A stretch of 41,760 bases of DNA from CAIOZW01 sp049317725 (GTDB lineage: Bacteria; Acidobacteriota; Blastocatellia; RBC074): contig JBMOHS010000008.1 in NCBI GenBank assembly GCA_049317725.1, positions 1 through 41,760 of the forward strand, read 5' to 3'. The notes under the pieces were generated by a model. It was not told where the DNA came from. It was given only the letters and a program-made list of their open reading frames with translations, and made no database searches. A program made the translations under genes and the position numbers. This document shows, piece by piece, positions 39,893 to 41,760 of the stretch (position 1 is its first letter; each line of letters starts with the position of its first letter).

Positions 39893-41257
39893 TTAATCGC
39901 GCAGCGTTCCTAGTACTTGGTCGAAGGTATCAAGCGCGAAATCGCACTGTGCCTCGTTGATGACGAGCGGGGGGGAGAGCCGAATGGTGCTCACCCCACA
40001 GGCGATGACCAACAGGCCGCGCCGATAACACTCGAGTTCGAAGCGGTCCCGCTCATCAATAGCGGGCTCCTTGGTCTGGCGGTCCTTGACCAGTTCGATC
40101 GCCAGCATCAGCCCCTTGCCCCGTACGTCACCGATCAGGGTGTGCTTCCGCTGCAGTTCCCGCAACCCGTTGAGCAAGCGGTCTCCCAACTCAGCGGCCC
40201 GAGCAACGAGCCCTCCTTCAAGGAGTTCAATCGTCGCGAGAGCGGCGGCAATCGCTACTGGATTTCCCCCAAAGGTCGAGGCGTGTGCCCCCGGAGTCCA
40301 GTTCATGAGGTCTGCCCGGGCAATCGTCACGCTCAAGGGCATTCCCGAGGCGATCCCTTTCGCCGAGGCAAGGAGGTCTGGGACAAAGTCGAAGTGCTCC
40401 GAGGCATACATCTTCCCAGTTCGTCCCATGCCACACTGCACCTCATCGGCGATGACCAGTACACCGTAGCGATCGGCGATCGATCGCAGCGTCTGGAGAA
40501 ATGACGGCGGAGGCACGAGGTAGCCCCCTTCTCCCTGCACCGGCTCGACGACGATCGCCGCGCACTCCTCCGGAGGAACCGTCGTCCGGAAGAGAACTTC
40601 CTCGACGACGCGGGCGCAGTGTGGTCCCTTCGACTCGAAGGCACCACACGTCTCTGGGGTCAGGTGATAAGGACAACGGTAGCAGTTGGCGTAAGGAATA
40701 TGGGTCACGTCGAGCGCTTGACGCCCAAAACCCGCACGCTGCTTGGCCTTACTGGCGGTCAAGGAGAGGGCTCCAACAGTCCGCCCGTGAAAGGACCCAA
40801 AGAAGGCGATCAGTTTCTGCCGTCGTGTCGCGTGAAAGGCGACCTTGACTGCCCCTTCGACGGCTTCTGCCCCTGAATTCCCGAAGTGGACCCGCTTCGG
40901 GGCATCTCCTGGTGCCAACTGATTGAGCTTCTCCGCCAGGGCCGGCAACTGCGGGTAGTAAAAATCGGCGGCACAGATATGGAGAAACTCTGCCGCTTGC
41001 CGCTGAATCGCCTCGACCACGCGGGGATGGGCGTGGCCTGTCGAACAGACCGCGACCCCGGCATTGAGATCGAGAAAGAGATTCCCATCTGGATCCTCGA
41101 CCATCGCGCCGGATCCTCGCTGCATGACAAACGGATAGGCCCGCGTATAGGACGGGGAGACATAGCGGTGATCCTGCTCGATGATCGCCTGGGATCGCGG
41201 TCCGGGAAGCGGGGTCCGCAGAACGGGTAACTGCACACTCTCAGTGGGTGTCGACAT
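39893..41257 (-). CDS. class III aminotransferase (acetylornithine aminotransferase-like)
   Basis: 454 residues from ATG 41257, with AAGGAGAG seven bases upstream. PLP fold-type I, class III: FLDLNAGVAVCSTGHAHPRV, HFGNSGAEAVEGAVKVA, SFHGRTVGALSLTASK, ADEVQCGMGRTGK with Asp271, and the PLP lysine Lys300 in SAKGIASGMPLSV. A Cys-containing insert, NCYRCPYHLTPETCG with a later Cys (192, 195, 204, 214), matches a known subgroup often annotated as acetylornithine or 4-aminobutyrate aminotransferase family. Substrate specificity cannot be settled from sequence; no arginine genes are adjacent. It converges with lon with a 21-base gap. Confidence 0.92.
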   Translation of the reverse strand: MSTPTESVQLPVLRTPLPGPRSQAIIEQDHRYVSPSYTRAYPFVMQRGSGAMVEDPDGNLFLDLNAGVAVCSTGHAHPRVVEAIQRQAAEFLHICAADFYYPQLPALAEKLNQLAPGDAPKRVHFGNSGAEAVEGAVKVAFHATRRQKLIAFFGSFHGRTVGALSLTASKAKQRAGFGRQALDVTHIPYANCYRCPYHLTPETCGAFESKGPHCARVVEEVLFRTTVPPEECAAIVVEPVQGEGGYLVPPPSFLQTLRSIADRYGVLVIADEVQCGMGRTGKMYASEHFDFVPDLLASAKGIASGMPLSVTIARADLMNWTPGAHASTFGGNPVAIAAALATIELLEGGLVARAAELGDRLLNGLRELQRKHTLIGDVRGKGLMLAIELVKDRQTKEPAIDERDRFELECYRRGLLVIACGVSTIRLSPPLVINEAQCDFALDTFDQVLGTLRD

Positions 41258-41592
41258 CGCTCAACTCTCCTTCCGACGTCCCCCTTCTGACGACCTGACG
41301 GGCCCTGCCGATCCGACTGGATCAGACCCGACGATCGGTCGGATCCGTCCCCAGCCACAGGCTGAAGCTACCGCAATCGTTGGAGGGGGATGCCTCTCTC
41401 TTCTTTGGCTGGTTGGGGGAAGCTCCGCCCATCTTGGCGAAGCAGACGGGGTCGGGTGAGCCCGGACTAATCGCCAAAGAGGTCTTCGCGAATCGAGGTT
41501 GGAAGGGACCAATGGGATGAAAAATAGAAGGGGCGCATCGCGGATCTTCTCCAATGACCACCCAGAATCATCTGCGGGGCGGCCGTCATCAC
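41258..41592 (-). other. intergenic region between cysS and the aminotransferase
   Basis: 335 bases with no supported gene. It contains an 8-bp inverted repeat (41310-41345), 53 bases before the aminotransferase start. I saw no clear terminator after cysS and no convincing promoter. Confidence 0.45.
41310..41345. promoter_or_regulatory. inverted repeat upstream of the aminotransferase gene
   Basis: GATCCGAC (41310-41317) and GTCGGATC (41338-41345) are perfect inverse copies, 20 bases apart. The position suits an operator or a leader hairpin. GATC-rich words are common in this genome, which lowers the weight. Confidence 0.35.
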
Positions 41593-41760
41593 CTATCGTT
41601 TTCGCCAGCGAACGCCATCCCGCGTGTCCTCGAGCAGGATGCCGCGGGCGAGGAGCTGGTCTCGGATCTCATCTGACCGGGCAAAGTTGCGCGCCTTCCG
41701 GGCCGCTTGTCGCTCATCAATCAACGCCTGAATCTCACTGTCGAGCAGCTCTGCCGTCAC
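41593..41760 (-). CDS. cysS: cysteinyl-tRNA synthetase, C-terminal end only
   Basis: 55 residues plus the stop codon, running off the right edge. The text reads LIDERQAARKARNFARSDEI, then RDQLLARGILLEDTRDGVRW, the highly conserved CysRS C-terminus. CysRS charges tRNA-Cys. The remainder of the gene lies outside the window. Confidence 0.93.
   Translation of the reverse strand: MTAELLDSEIQALIDERQAARKARNFARSDEIRDQLLARGILLEDTRDGVRWRKR

Noticed and set aside
40593..40691. Cys-rich insert of the class III aminotransferase as novel metal site
   Set aside because: The four-Cys insert occurs in a known subgroup of the family.

Overview
The window looks like a chromosomal contig of a moderately GC-rich bacterium, most likely an Acidobacteriota member. 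Two secreted von Willebrand factor A proteins of the type concentrated in that phylum, with a 'VTD..G..V..L...DF.(V/L)RE.G' segment before the VWA domain, are the main clue. Housekeeping context agrees without proving it: ribH-nusB, a System II cytochrome c maturation pair, a glycine cleavage operon with split GcvP, Lon, and the C-terminal end of cysS. No rRNA, tRNA, CRISPR array or intact insertion sequence was seen. The first 1.05 kb reads differently from the rest and is separated from it by what appears to be a decayed group II intron, so it may be acquired DNA or an assembly join.

Layout. 1-1052: two unrecognised genes on the plus strand. 1053-2163: a gene-poor 1.1 kb with the intron remnant (minus strand), a near-consensus promoter driving a probable structured RNA, three 13-bp iterons and a strong terminator. 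2164-6468 (minus): secreted VWA protein, nusB, ribH, and a rhomboid protease followed by a perfect 56-bp tandem duplication. 6716-10402 (plus): promoter, a leader carrying five copies of GATAGGAC, resB, ccsA, terminator. 10418-14807 (plus): promoter with a structured leader, an unknown secreted protein, a DUF5666-like/OmpA protein and a second VWA protein. 14829-16948 (minus): methyltransferase plus class V aminotransferase. 17127-20806 (plus): SDR, a small SH3-like protein, a glycine-zipper exported protein, and a methyltransferase with a C-terminal beta-rich domain. 20839-21870 (minus): a second methyltransferase with a similar tail. 22147-26277 (plus): GT4 glycosyltransferase, a long hendecad coiled-coil methyltransferase, and RluD, all overlapping. 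26294-31326: HGSNAT-like acyltransferase, SLOG protein, DUF1232, DUF971, a Tat-exported lipoprotein amidohydrolase and an RDD membrane protein. 31441-36509 (plus): gcvT-gcvH-gcvPA-gcvPB with promoter and terminator. 36582-39871 (plus): Hsp20 and Lon with an AT-hook tail. 39893-41760 (minus): class III aminotransferase and the 3' end of cysS.

The most interesting items are (i) the GT4 / coiled-coil-methyltransferase pair at 22147-25253, which resembles in parts list (not in order of domains) the WbdD-type polysaccharide chain-length 'ruler and terminator', flanked by two further methyltransferases with beta-sandwich-like tails; (ii) Lon with three C-terminal AT-hooks; (iii) several unannotated regulatory or RNA elements. 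All functions are inferred from sequence reading alone; no database search was run.
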